A stretch of 51,250 bases of DNA from Actinobaculum suis (GCF_900102025.1 NZ_FNAU01000014.1:1-51250), one strand, 5' to 3'; shown: positions 1 to 7,261, counted from the first letter of the stretch. Program-made: numbers and translations. The notes: generated by a model not told the origin, from the sequence alone.

Positions 1-66
1 TGCGCGGAATATGTTTTACGGGACATGGTAGAAGACTACCTTTCTCCGGCTGAACGCCGGGGCTAG
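1..66 (+). CDS. 3' end of an unidentified upstream gene (partial)
   Basis: Frame 1 is open from the window edge to a TAG at 64-66 and encodes 21 residues, ending Leu-Ser-Pro-Ala-Glu-Arg-Arg-Gly. The composition looks like real protein, with acidic and basic residues and few rare codons, but nothing identifies it. The next gene is open in frame 3 from 54 onward with no start codon until 108, so this fragment and the TerB-like gene could be two halves of one frameshifted reading frame. Confidence 0.25.
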   Translation, partial: CAEYVLRDMVEDYLSPAERRG

Positions 67-107
67 CCTATGTCCACCAACAGGGGGTCAGGTCCGTACT
101 CGCAGCT

Positions 108-545
108 ATGTGGTGGATCATCGACGCCGACAAGGTCGTTCAAGACGAAGAACGTCTACTGCTGCACTATCTCACCGTGTCTGCCGAGCGGAGCGCAGGC
201 AACAGCGAGGAATACCAGCGCTACATAGAGCTATTCAAGAACCAGATCGAAATAGATGAAGACGATCTGTGGGCGCGAATCAGTGGAATCTCCGAAGATG
301 GCGCCACAAACCTCTACCGAGCGGCAATCCACGCAGCTGCAGTCGAAGGCAAGATCAGCAAGCAGAGACTAGAACTCCTAGAACTTCTTGCTGGCCGTCT
401 AGGGCTCGAACACGACGAAACGCTGATCAATAAAATCGAGCGCATGGTCTATTTAATCCAGCCCAGGCCACCCCCAGTTACCGCATACCCTCCTGCGTCA
501 CTATGCCAAAGAGAGGAAAAGTTTCTCCAACTTTTGTGCGTCTAG
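108..545 (+). CDS. TerB-like domain protein, both ends uncertain
   Basis: About 145 residues. Residues 5-30 (acidic helix with DADKVVQDEERLL) and 60-115 (helices around YRAAIHAAAVEGKISKQR) look like the paired all-helical acidic repeats of TerB/tellurite-resistance-like domains, a family thought to bind metal ions or act in stress complexes. That is a resemblance by eye, not a firm match. The same frame stays open upstream to 54 and that part also looks coding (GVRSVLAAM before the first ATG), so the true start may lie before 108 or have been lost by a frameshift. The last 25 residues are Pro-rich and run antisense into the 3' end of the repressor gene at 501, suggesting that the original stop is gone as well. 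No clear ribosome binding site precedes 108. Probably a decaying gene. Confidence 0.45.
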   Translation: MWWIIDADKVVQDEERLLLHYLTVSAERSAGNSEEYQRYIELFKNQIEIDEDDLWARISGISEDGATNLYRAAIHAAAVEGKISKQRLELLELLAGRLGLEHDETLINKIERMVYLIQPRPPPVTAYPPASLCQREEKFLQLLCV

Positions 546-764
546 CTCGGCGGTTTCGTCGTCGGAGGTCATGCACTCGCGTAGGCCGGTGGCGATCACC
601 GCAAAAGCCGCGCGGTCAATCGCCTTGCCGACCGCTGAGAGTTGGGTGACCACCTCGTCGCACTCACGCCCGTCCTCGATCATCTTGATGACTCCGCCAA
701 TTTGGCCCTGCGCCCGCTTGAGCCGCTTGAGCACGCCATCGAGTTCATCTGCGTTGACCTGCAT
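501..764 (-). CDS. CsoR-family repressor, CstR-like (persulfide sensor type)
   Basis: An 87-residue all-helical DNA-binding repressor of the CsoR/RcnR/FrmR (DUF156) family; the central helix reads LKRAQGQIGGVIKMIEDGR, typical of these. Cu(I)-sensing CsoR uses Cys-His-Cys. Here the cysteines are Cys35 and Cys64, spaced 29 apart as in both CsoR and CstR, but the residue four before Cys64 is Gly60 rather than His. A two-cysteine site without the histidine is the mark of CstR, which senses persulfides or polysulfides by forming di- or polysulfide links between the two thiols. The neighbour is a CoA-disulfide reductase-rhodanese, the kind of enzyme CstR controls. The start ATG at 764 lies 2 nt after the stop of the small Cys-rich gene, so the two are co-translated. 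Two operator-like sites lie at 1016-1053. Function inferred from residues and context. Confidence 0.8.
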   Translation of the reverse strand: MQVNADELDGVLKRLKRAQGQIGGVIKMIEDGRECDEVVTQLSAVGKAIDRAAFAVIATGLRECMTSDDETAELDAQKLEKLFLSLA

Positions 765-766
765 GA

Positions 767-931
767 TTACTTCCCGAAAATCCGCGCGAAGAACCCGGAA
801 CTACCGCTTTTGTTTTCATGCCCGTCGCACCACTGGCTCGCGGGCACCGTAGCCTTGACCTCATTCACGTGCTGGCCGCACCCGGCCCACGTCGTCTTGC
901 CACACGTCTTGCACTTTGTTGGTCTGCACAT
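767..931 (-). CDS. Small Cys-rich protein, probable zinc-binding, unknown function
   Basis: A 54-residue protein starting at ATG 931 (the frame is open further upstream to 1090, but only this ATG has a Shine-Dalgarno, AAGGAAC, at the right distance). The N-terminal half reads MCRPTKCKTCGKTTWAGCGQ followed by His, giving a CxxC plus Cys/His set that could hold one zinc ion; a further Trp-Cys and His follow, then a basic Gly/Ser-rich tail ending FFARIFGK. I recall small proteins of this kind as conserved and unnamed in actinobacteria, but cannot give a function. It is the first gene of a two-gene unit with the CstR-like repressor and divergent from the CoA-disulfide reductase, so it probably belongs to the same sulfur or metal response. 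Confidence 0.7.
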   Translation of the reverse strand: MCRPTKCKTCGKTTWAGCGQHVNEVKATVPASQWCDGHENKSGSSGFFARIFGK

Positions 932-932
932 C

Positions 933-962
933 GTTCCTTGAATCCTTGTTCCTTGAATCCTT
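933..962. repeat. 15-bp exact tandem duplication carrying the SD sequence
   Basis: GTTCCTTGAATCCTT occurs twice in direct succession (933-947 and 948-962). On the minus strand each copy reads AAGGATTCAAGGAAC, so the ribosome binding site of the small Cys-rich gene is present twice, the nearer copy just before the ATG at 931. Confidence 0.9.
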
Positions 963-1015
963 TTGTTCGTTGCAGCGCACTCGCGCGCTACTAGATCGTC
1001 GCCGCCAACTTTACA

Positions 1016-1053
1016 TACCCCTGGGGGTACTTGCAAGATACCCCTACGGGTAT
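1016..1053. promoter_or_regulatory. Two CsoR/CstR-type operators
   Basis: Two palindromes lie between the divergent units. Site 1 is TACCCC-TG-GGGGTA (1016-1029, perfect). Site 2 is ATACCC-CTAC-GGGTAT (1038-1053, perfect arms). A/T-rich ends around a C-run and G-run are the standard shape of CsoR-family operators. The centres are 23 bp apart. Site 2 ends 19 bp before the reductase start codon, so a bound repressor would block both that gene and the divergent small gene-repressor pair. Operator role inferred. Confidence 0.75.
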
Positions 1054-1072
1054 GTATCTTGGTGACATGAAG

Positions 1073-2752
1073 ATGAACAACTCTGCACAAGCGGATCAGA
1101 AGAAATACGTCATCGTCGGCGGAGTGGCCGGCGGAATGTCTGCGGCAACTCGCCTGCGGCGGCTAGACGAAAACGCCTCAATCACCGTGGTTGAACGAAG
1201 CGGATACGTATCCTTCGCCAACTGCGGCCTGCCCTACTATGTTGGCAGCGTGATCAAAGAACGTGATGCCCTCCTCCTGCAAACCCCGGAGGCCCTCAAA
1301 GCGCGATTCAACATTGACGTGCTGGTACACACCGAAGTCACGCGCATCACCCCAGATGCGAAAACCGTTCAGATTCGTCGCGTGGGCGAGGAATCCCCCG
1401 CACCGTCCGGCACTACCGAGCTCGCCTATGACTCCCTCATCCTTTCCCCCGGCGCCAAACCCGTGATCCCGTCAATTCCGGGCATCGAGCGCGCCCTACC
1501 ATTACGCAACATCGAGGACACGGACACGCTCATGGCCGGAGCACAAACCGCGACAACCGCCGTCGTGATCGGAGGTGGTTTCATCGGCGTTGAGGTCACC
1601 GAAAATCTCGCCCACCGCGGGCTGAAGGTTGCACTTGTCGAAGGAACCAACCAAGTCATGGCACCTCTCGATCCCGAAATGGTTGCTCCCGTGCACGACC
1701 ACATCCGCGAACACAGCGTCGACCTCCACCTCGGCTCGCACGTGGTGGCTATCGGCGAGGACGATGTCGAACTCTCCGACGGCACTAAGATCCAGGCTGA
1801 TCTTGTGGTGGCGGCGATTGGCGTGCGCCCCGATACGACTCTGGCCGAACAAGCCGGGCTGGCACTCGGCAAAACTGGCGGAATCGCCGTCGACGCTACA
1901 ATGCGAACCTCCGATCCCAATATCTACGCCATTGGCGACGCGGCCGAAAAAACGGACGCGATCTCCGGCGATGCCAGCCTCGTCGCGCTCGCCAACACCG
2001 CAAACCGGCAAGGGCGCATGGTCGCCGACGTAATCGCCGGACGCGAGGCCGCTGACCGTCCTGTTCTAGGCACGTCCATCGTGCAAGTATTCGATCTTCA
2101 TGTGGCAAGCACCGGATGGAATGAAAAGCGGCTGCGCGCTGCCGGACGCGCCTATCGTGCGATTCACTCCCATCCGTCGTCGCACGCCGGCTACTATCCC
2201 GGCGCGGCGTCAATGGATCTCAAGCTCCTCGTCGATCCCGAAACCGATCTCATCTTGGGTGCACAAGGCGTTGGTGAAGGTGGTATCGACAAACGCATTG
2301 ACGTCATCGCCACTGCCATCGCCGGCGGAATCACAGCCTCCGAACTTACCGATCTTGAGCTTGCCTACGCGCCACCATTCGGATCGGCCAAGGACCCCAT
2401 CAATATGCTCGGTTATATCAACCGCAACCTGCACGAAGGGCTCACCGAGTCTGTTCAATGGCATGAGGTTGCTGGCCTCATGGAGGCCGGTGTACGCCTG
2501 ATCGACGTTCGCGGACCTGGGGAGTTCGCAACCGGCGCGATACCGGGCGCGATCAACCTCCCACTCGACGAGATTCGTGACCGGATCAACGAACTACCCG
2601 ACGGCGACCTCATCGTCTCCTGCCAAGTCGGCCTACGCGGGTATCTCGCCTCCAGAATTCTCCGCCAACATGGACGCAAGGCCAAGAACCTCTCAGGTGG
2701 ATACCGCACATGGAAGGCGGGGATGGATTCGGCAGCTTCCAAGCCTGCCTAA
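1073..2752 (+). CDS. CoA-disulfide reductase with C-terminal rhodanese domain
   Basis: A cytosolic flavoprotein of 559 residues. Residues 12-40 form the FAD-binding Rossmann motif (VIVGGVAGG), Cys51 lies in SFANCGLPYY, the redox cysteine of CoA-disulfide and polysulfide reductases, a second NAD(P)H-binding fold follows (VVIGGGFIGVE), then the dimer domain, and the last 100 residues are a rhodanese domain with active-site Cys in VSCQVGLRG. The fused form (CoADR-Rhod) reduces CoA disulfide, CoA persulfide or polysulfide and moves sulfane sulfur. GGTGA at 1061-1065 favours ATG 1073; ATG 1067 is a possible alternative. The gene is divergent from the CstR-like repressor and lies behind its operators, so induction by reactive sulfur is likely (inference). 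Confidence 0.88.
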   Translation: MNNSAQADQKKYVIVGGVAGGMSAATRLRRLDENASITVVERSGYVSFANCGLPYYVGSVIKERDALLLQTPEALKARFNIDVLVHTEVTRITPDAKTVQIRRVGEESPAPSGTTELAYDSLILSPGAKPVIPSIPGIERALPLRNIEDTDTLMAGAQTATTAVVIGGGFIGVEVTENLAHRGLKVALVEGTNQVMAPLDPEMVAPVHDHIREHSVDLHLGSHVVAIGEDDVELSDGTKIQADLVVAAIGVRPDTTLAEQAGLALGKTGGIAVDATMRTSDPNIYAIGDAAEKTDAISGDASLVALANTANRQGRMVADVIAGREAADRPVLGTSIVQVFDLHVASTGWNEKRLRAAGRAYRAIHSHPSSHAGYYPGAASMDLKLLVDPETDLILGAQGVGEGGIDKRIDVIATAIAGGITASELTDLELAYAPPFGSAKDPINMLGYINRNLHEGLTESVQWHEVAGLMEAGVRLIDVRGPGEFATGAIPGAINLPLDEIRDRINELPDGDLIVSCQVGLRGYLASRILRQHGRKAKNLSGGYRTWKAGMDSAASKPA

Positions 2753-2862
2753 GTAGCCGATAACCTCTATTTTCACGCGGCTTTTGGGAAATTTGAACCG
2801 TTCGGTAGGGCGCGCCTAGGCACGCCCAAACATTGAATTCTCACTTTCGACGCTTCCCTACG

Positions 2863-2945
2863 TCGCCTTGCAACAGGGCTTCTTTGCGTCGCCTTGCAAC
2901 AGGGCTTCCCTGCGTCGCCTTGCAACAGGGTCGCCTTGCAACAGG
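2863..2945. repeat. Four-copy tandem repeat
   Basis: TCGCCTTGCAACAGGG starts at 2863, 2889, 2915 and 2931: three copies at 26-bp spacing, then one directly abutting (the last lacks the final G). It fills the gap between the reductase and the 3' end of the DUF2218 gene and ends 18 bp beyond that gene's stop. No coding or regulatory role is visible. Confidence 0.9.
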
Positions 2946-2962
2946 TTTGTCCGTAGCTATCG

Positions 2963-3301
2963 CTACTCTTCTTCATAAACGAAGGCAGAGCTCTCCCCGT
3001 TGTCGCGGACGAAGGTGACCTCCAGCTCGCCAGGCTTGGCAAAGCGCAAAAGGTGGCGTGCGACAATCTCCTCAAACTGGCCTATGTGTTCTGCTGGCCC
3101 GTTGAGTACCAACACGAGCTGACCTTCGTCAGCGGACATGTCACATCGTACGCTGTCACTGGTATCCGCAATGGGGAAAACTGCGGTTCCCGTAGCCGAA
3201 TCTTTATTCCAGCTTGCCTCAATCTTATGACTGAAATGGCTGGCCAACTGTTTGCCATAACGCATCGGGCGGTCAGAGGTCACATGTGCAGTTGAAGTCA
3301 T
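2963..3301 (-). CDS. DUF2218 domain protein
   Basis: 112 residues from ATG 3301, which begins MTSTAHVTSDRPMRYGKQLA, the usual N-terminus of this family (start with MTSTA rather than the longer in-frame start at 3325). The conserved middle (FPIADTSD, CDMSADEGQLVLVL) and the C-terminal GELEVTFVRD strand match DUF2218, small soluble proteins of unknown biochemistry, often near siderophore or iron genes in actinobacteria. No iron gene adjoins it here. It stands alone between a repeat array and a divergent short transcript. Confidence 0.75.
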   Translation of the reverse strand: MTSTAHVTSDRPMRYGKQLASHFSHKIEASWNKDSATGTAVFPIADTSDSVRCDMSADEGQLVLVLNGPAEHIGQFEEIVARHLLRFAKPGELEVTFVRDNGESSAFVYEEE

Positions 3302-3383
3302 AATACCGTCCATAGGTTGCAACATAGCTAAGACTAACCAATTTTTCTAGTGTTATCTTCTCGGGCCAGCAGCACTTATCACG

Positions 3384-3467
3384 ATGGTCACCAGGCTAGG
3401 TGCTTTTACAGCAATTATTGCGCTCATCGCACCAGGGGTAGCCCTCCAATCTCAAGCGCTCTACTGA
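3384..3467 (+). CDS. Possible 27-residue hydrophobic peptide
   Basis: ATG 3384 opens a 27-codon frame with a short basic start (MVTR) followed by a hydrophobic stretch (FTAIIALIAPGVAL) and a polar end; its TGA overlaps the first bases of a strong plus-strand terminator. No clear ribosome binding site is visible, so the transcript might instead be a small RNA. The divergent neighbour is the DUF2218 gene. I do not recognise the peptide. Confidence 0.35.
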   Translation: MVTRLGAFTAIIALIAPGVALQSQALY

Positions 3468-3505
3468 AATCCCGGACGGCACCAGTCGTTCGGGATTTTA
3501 ATTTT
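3467..3505 (+). terminator. Intrinsic terminator of the short plus-strand transcript
   Basis: A 12-bp stem (AAATCCCGGACG at 3467-3478 with CGTTCGGGATTT at 3487-3498, one G-U pair), 8-nt loop, then TTAATTTT. No other plus-strand gene precedes it for 700 bp, which supports a small transcript from about 3340. Confidence 0.75.
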
Positions 3506-3551
3506 GCACAGCGGAATCGAACCTGTGAGGGCTTGCGGCGTATTGGCAAAA

Positions 3552-3587
3552 CAAAAAGACGCCCATTTTGTATCAAAATGAGCGTCT
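3552..3587 (-). terminator. Terminator of tRNA-Ala
   Basis: On the minus strand a 14-bp stem (3587-3574 with 3570-3557, loop ATA, one G-T pair) is followed by TTTTTG. It starts 6 nt after the tRNA 3' end. Confidence 0.85.
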
Positions 3588-3592
3588 AACTG

Positions 3593-3665
3593 TGGAGCTA
3601 AGGGGATTCGAACCCCTGACCTCTTCCATGCCATGGAAGCGCGCTACCAACTGCGCCATAGCCCC
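3593..3665 (-). tRNA. tRNA-Ala (GGC)
   Basis: 73 nt. Acceptor arms GGGGCTA and TAGCTCC pair over seven bases, with one G-U. The anticodon arm CTTCC-ATGGCAT-GGAAG places GGC in the anticodon. The T arm is AGGGG-TTCGAAT-CCCCT. The discriminator base is A and the next genomic bases are CA rather than a full CCA, so CCA is added after transcription. A strong terminator follows. Confidence 0.95.
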
Positions 3666-3764
3666 GAGCGACTTGATAAAGAATAGTAGAGATTCTGGCC
3701 AACTGCAAATTGAAAGCCGCTCTTTTCCCTGAGATTCCCATCACACCTGAGGAACTGCAGTTTT

Positions 3765-3833
3765 GTCATGTTTCCGGAATATCTTTAGTCACGTTGCCGG
3801 AACATCTTTAGCCATGTTTCCGGAATCGCGTTC
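3765..3833. repeat. 23-bp degenerate tandem repeat, three copies
   Basis: Units at 3765-3787, 3788-3810 and 3811-3833 share the core GTCATGTTTCCGGAATATC with a few changes each, and a partial fourth copy follows (CTAGCCGGAATCACTC, to about 3853). It lies just beyond the stop of the histidine phosphatase gene at 3863. Confidence 0.85.
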
Positions 3834-3862
3834 ACTGCCTAGCCGGAATCACTCTCGCCGCT

Positions 3863-4507
3863 CTATTCCCGATAGTTACGTACCGGGTCTGCAATATCGC
3901 TAAGGTAGCGATTGTGGGCCACTACGCGCCACTTTTGCTCGCGGTCTGCCTGGTAACGCAAAAGCGTCCAGTGGCAGTTATCGAGCCCGGCGATTCCACC
4001 CCACATGCCGCTCAGACCCAGGAGTTCAGCCACACCCGCGGTAATAGCAGCGCCGTGTGCGGTCACTAGTAGTGTGCCGCCGTTCATCTGCTCCGCATAT
4101 TCGTACACGGCTTCAGCCACACGCTTGCCCAAGGCCGTCTTATCTTCGATCTGCATGCCTTCCGGCTGTCCGCCGCGGCGCCAGATTTCCGACTCGGCCG
4201 GATAATTGGCCTGGATTTCTTCCCGCGTGAGCCCTTCCCATAGGCCGTAGTGCCGCTCCTCGAAACGCTTATCCGTTTCTACCCGCATGTCCAGCAGTTT
4301 GGCAGCCTGTTGCGCCGTCACCAATGCGCGCTGCAAGGGCGAGGCAAGAATGCGTGCCGGCTTGTAGGAAGCTACGTGGGGCGCCACGAGCCGGGCTTGC
4401 CCCAGCCCGGTAGCATTTAGTGGGATATCCGAAGAGCCTTGGATACGCCCTTCGAAGTTGTAGTCGGTTTGCCCATGCCGCCAGAAAATGACGGAATCAA
4501 CTGCCAC
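3863..4507 (-). CDS. Histidine phosphatase family protein (GpgP/phosphoglycerate mutase-like)
   Basis: 214 residues. FWRHGQTDYN near residue 10 carries the catalytic RHG motif, EERHYGLWEG holds the acid residue, and VTAHGAAI near residue 148 is the second histidine motif. The substrate cannot be read from the sequence. In mycobacteria the gene in this position after nadD and rsfS encodes glucosyl-3-phosphoglycerate phosphatase (GpgP), which is the best context-based guess; a general phosphoglycerate-mutase-like phosphatase is the alternative. A terminator (4686-4734) and a repeat-rich gap of 271 bp separate it from rsfS, so it may have its own promoter. Confidence 0.8.
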   Translation of the reverse strand: MAVDSVIFWRHGQTDYNFEGRIQGSSDIPLNATGLGQARLVAPHVASYKPARILASPLQRALVTAQQAAKLLDMRVETDKRFEERHYGLWEGLTREEIQANYPAESEIWRRGGQPEGMQIEDKTALGKRVAEAVYEYAEQMNGGTLLVTAHGAAITAGVAELLGLSGMWGGIAGLDNCHWTLLRYQADREQKWRVVAHNRYLSDIADPVRNYRE

Positions 4508-4534
4508 TGTTCGTTCCTCCAGTTGTTGTAGTGT

Positions 4535-4589
4535 TTTTATCGTATTAATTTCGGTTGCGCCGGTTTTATCGTATTAATTTCGGTTGCGC
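4535..4589. repeat. 26-bp direct repeat
   Basis: The same 26 bases, beginning TTTTATCGTATTAATTTCGG, occur at 4535-4560 and 4564-4589; the following 50 bases hold weaker echoes (TAATCGTTTCTG, TAGTCGTTTCTG). It lies upstream of the phosphatase gene. Confidence 0.85.
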
Positions 4590-4685
4590 TGATTTCTGTT
4601 GTAATCGTTTCTGCCGTAGTAATTTCGGTTGTAGTCGTTTCTGTTGCGCTGGTCTGCTAGCCATGGCTTTCAAAAAGCGGTTTTC

Positions 4686-4734
4686 AAAAATATGTGGTGG
4701 CCTCCGGTTGCCGGAAAGCACCGAATGCCACCAC
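4686..4734 (-). terminator. Terminator downstream of rsfS
   Basis: On the minus strand GTGGTGGC (4734-4727) pairs with GCCACCAC (4701-4694), with an inner CCGG-containing stem, and is followed by ATATTTTTG. It ends the proA-nadD-rsfS operon. Confidence 0.75.
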
Positions 4735-4778
4735 GAAGTCAAATGGGCGCGCTTTGTGTGCGCCGCGGCTGGGCCGAT

Positions 4779-5216
4779 TTATACGGTATCGGGTTCGGAA
4801 AGGCTCGCCCGTGGCGTAGCTGTATCCGTTTCTTCACCGAGCCCAAGTTCTTCGTTAGTAAGCCCAAGATCAATTTTCGGGGCACCCGCCCATAGTTTCG
4901 GGAGCGCGTATTCTTCATACTCTTCCTCGCCTTGCACATGCACGACGAGCTCACCGTAATCGAGAAGCACCCACCCGGCATCATACCCCAAGCCTTCGCG
5001 GCGTAAACGCTTAGCGCCCATATCTACCAGCGCATTTTCCACCGTTCGCACAATAGCGTTAATCTGTGGCTCGGAACTCCCCGTCACAATAAGAAATACA
5101 TCCGAAATAATGAGCCGGTCCGAAACATCAATAGCTTCGATCGTAGTTGCTTTTACTTCGGCCGCTGCTGCGGCACCAGCCCGAGCTAGTTCGATCGCAC
5201 GTTCGGATGCTGTCAC
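4779..5216 (-). CDS. rsfS: Ribosome silencing factor RsfS
   Basis: 145 residues. RsfS binds ribosomal protein L14 and blocks joining of the 30S and 50S subunits when nutrients are low. Conserved features: ATTIEAIDVSDRLIISDVFLIVTG, QINAIVRTVENAL, and GWVLLDYGELVVHV ending in an acidic patch (EEEYEEYALPKLW). The 35 residues after the LW motif are an acidic Ala/Thr tail beyond the usual domain. The start ATG overlaps the stop of the preceding gene by 4 nt (ATGA), so the two are translationally coupled. Confidence 0.95.
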   Translation of the reverse strand: MTASERAIELARAGAAAAAEVKATTIEAIDVSDRLIISDVFLIVTGSSEPQINAIVRTVENALVDMGAKRLRREGLGYDAGWVLLDYGELVVHVQGEEEYEEYALPKLWAGAPKIDLGLTNEELGLGEETDTATPRASLSEPDTV

Positions 5217-6502
5217 AAAATCTCCTTTATATAAGTTGCTAGGTGCTGTGCGGTCTCCATCTCTGCCGGAGCTACCGGTTCACCCATTGCCCAGCGTCTG
5301 ACCCATATGGTACCGATGAGCACACCAATCACGACTCCAATAACCACCAAAATCGCCATGGTCACTGCCCAATAGCCGGAACGACGCTGTGGTTCTTCTG
5401 TTTCCGCAGCTTCCGGTTCCCCTTCCAGCTCCGGTTCGAGAGTAGCTACGTTTGCTTCCACTGCCGGTTCCGCGCGCGTTTCCGGTGCCGTTGGGAATTC
5501 CGGTTCGTCCGAAAGCCGCGTATCCGCCATGGTGATATTGCGTAGCTGTTCTTGCAAGCTGGGCCTATCCGCGGCCTCGCGCGCGGTATCCGTGCCGCTT
5601 CGCCAGGTTTCCCCACCGTCAAAACCGCGATACACTCCCCCATATTGGGCAGGTGAAGTTGCGGTTTCCGGCCCGCTTTCGCCTACGTCAGTATCGTCTT
5701 CAAAACGGTCGAAAACGGAAACCCGACCGTGCGGGTGCGAAGGATCCATGGCGGCCGGAGTGGCCGGATGCGCAGTTCGCCCATTTTCCGATGCCGACGC
5801 CGCCGCCCCTAAGTTTTCGGGTGCCGACGCCGCCGCCCCCAAGTTTTCCGCTGCTGCAGCAGCTCCACCCCAGCTTTCTGGTACTGCAGCCGTACCGCCC
5901 CGATTTTGCGGCTCTGCCGCGGCTTTTCCAATCCCGTACTCTGGCGCCGCCGGAGCAGCTGGGCTAGGCGAGCTCGCCGGCAACCAGTCCTGGGCTTTCC
6001 AGGTTTGGGTTTCCGCGGCTAGCGTGCGCGCGGGATAATCCGCACGGCCCAAATCGTAATCATCGTAATCGTTTGCCCGATAAGCGCCCGGTCCGCTTGG
6101 ATACCCAGCCGTTTCTTGCACCTGCCTCGCGGCAGGGGAAGCCGCGCCTGCAGATGGCGTGACCGGCGAGGGCATCGCGGAGGAAACCGTGCCCGCGGAA
6201 GGCGCTGCCGGCGAGGGTGCCGCTGGGGAAGCACTACCTGCAGAAGGCTCTGCCGGCGAGGACGCCGCGGGGGAAGCACCACCCGCAGATGGCGCCGCCG
6301 GGGAAGGCGCGGCCGTGGGCGTTAGGCCCCCACTCGTTTCCGCCCGCTCAGCTTCCAAAATCTCCTTGCGGGAAGGGCGGCGGAGCGCAATTTCTTGCGT
6401 CTGCGAAAGCTTTTCGACCGGCGAGGTGGCTTCGTGCGGGATTGCATCCAATAAGCCCCGCTCACGCATTTGCTTGCGGGTTAGCCTGGCACCTTCGCTC
6501 AT
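5213..6502 (-). CDS. Pro/Ala/Ser-rich protein with one C-terminal membrane span
   Basis: 429 residues, not recognised. Residues 1-50 are charged and hold RKQMRERGLLDA and RRPSRKEILEAERAE. Residues 55-125 are imperfect repeats of the type ASPAAPSPAAPSAG, and 195-250 hold two copies of a unit with ENLGAAASA. A single hydrophobic segment follows near residue 380 (WAVTMAILVVIGVVIGVLIG), with about 30 residues after it. No signal peptide is seen, so a long disordered cytoplasmic domain anchored at its C-terminus is likely. It sits between nadD and rsfS and overlaps rsfS by 4 nt. Its place in this operon suggests a housekeeping role I cannot name. Confidence 0.7.
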   Translation of the reverse strand: MSEGARLTRKQMRERGLLDAIPHEATSPVEKLSQTQEIALRRPSRKEILEAERAETSGGLTPTAAPSPAAPSAGGASPAASSPAEPSAGSASPAAPSPAAPSAGTVSSAMPSPVTPSAGAASPAARQVQETAGYPSGPGAYRANDYDDYDLGRADYPARTLAAETQTWKAQDWLPASSPSPAAPAAPEYGIGKAAAEPQNRGGTAAVPESWGGAAAAAENLGAAASAPENLGAAASASENGRTAHPATPAAMDPSHPHGRVSVFDRFEDDTDVGESGPETATSPAQYGGVYRGFDGGETWRSGTDTAREAADRPSLQEQLRNITMADTRLSDEPEFPTAPETRAEPAVEANVATLEPELEGEPEAAETEEPQRRSGYWAVTMAILVVIGVVIGVLIGTIWVRRWAMGEPVAPAEMETAQHLATYIKEIL

Positions 6503-6562
6503 TGGTTCTCCTTTTTTGCCTGCTACCTAGACCGACACTTACTACTGCGATCCAGCTTACCT

Positions 6563-7240
6563 TTAGTTATCCACCGAGGCCGGGGCTTGCGTCGGCGATT
6601 CGCCACGCCGGTATAAATGATATTTCCGGATATGTTGCACCACGGCGTCGGGCACCAAGTACCAAATCGGGGCGCCGCGCGCCACCCGCTCCCGCACATC
6701 GGTAGAAGAAATTGCCATTGCCGGCACCTCCACTACTTCGAAATGCTTATCGCGTAATACTTCTTCCGAAATCTTGTGACCCGGGCGTGTAACCCCGATG
6801 AATTTCGCCAAATTCCACAGCTCTTCCGGTTCTTTCCACCGTAGAATCTCCGGCAAAATATCGGCACCGGTAATAAAGAACAGTTCCGCATCCGGATAGA
6901 TCTGATGCAAATCGCGCAGCGTATCCACCGTGTAGGTAATACCCCCACGCTCAATATCCGCCCGCGAAACAGTAAAACGAGTATTGGAAGAAGTAGCAAT
7001 CACGGCCATCAAATAGCGGTGTTCGGCCAAGGTTACGTGCCGGTCTTGTTTAAAGGCCGGGTTGCCCGTGGGAACAAACACTACTTCATCGAGGTTATAG
7101 CGGTACTGCACCTCCGAAGCGGCCACCAAATGCCCGTGATGAATCGGGTCAAAAGTGCCGCCCATAATACCGATCCGGCGCCGCCTGCCGGTGCGTACGG
7201 CGTCGAAAGGGATCTGAATATTTTCTTCTTTATCGCTCAC
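6563..7240 (-). CDS. nadD: Nicotinate-nucleotide adenylyltransferase
   Basis: 225 residues. It adenylates nicotinate mononucleotide to form deamido-NAD. [17 protein letters not shown] near residue 25 is the nucleotidyltransferase (T/H)xGH signature; [14 protein letters not shown] and the C-terminal [21 protein letters not shown] are the other family motifs. The first 20 residues ([19 protein letters not shown]) extend beyond the usual start and are basic. The gene follows proA at 21 nt, the usual actinobacterial arrangement, and is read with rsfS. Confidence 0.95.
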   Translation of the reverse strand: MSDKEENIQIPFDAVRTGRRRRIGIMGGTFDPIHHGHLVAASEVQYRYNLDEVVFVPTGNPAFKQDRHVTLAEHRYLMAVIATSSNTRFTVSRADIERGGITYTVDTLRDLHQIYPDAELFFITGADILPEILRWKEPEELWNLAKFIGVTRPGHKISEEVLRDKHFEVVEVPAMAISSTDVRERVARGAPIWYLVPDAVVQHIRKYHLYRRGESPTQAPASVDN

Positions 7241-7261
7241 TGTTATTTCTCCGGATGGGTG

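Noticed and set aside
2863-2945. CRISPR array
   Set aside because: The repeats are 16-26 bp and follow each other almost directly; there are no unique spacers of even length and no cas genes in the window.
3505-3535. Second tRNA (T-arm-like GGTTCGATTCC on the minus strand)
   Set aside because: No acceptor, D or anticodon arm can be paired around it.
3765-3853. End of an insertion sequence
   Set aside because: Repeats look like IS ends at first sight but there is no transposase frame, no inverted partner and no target duplication.
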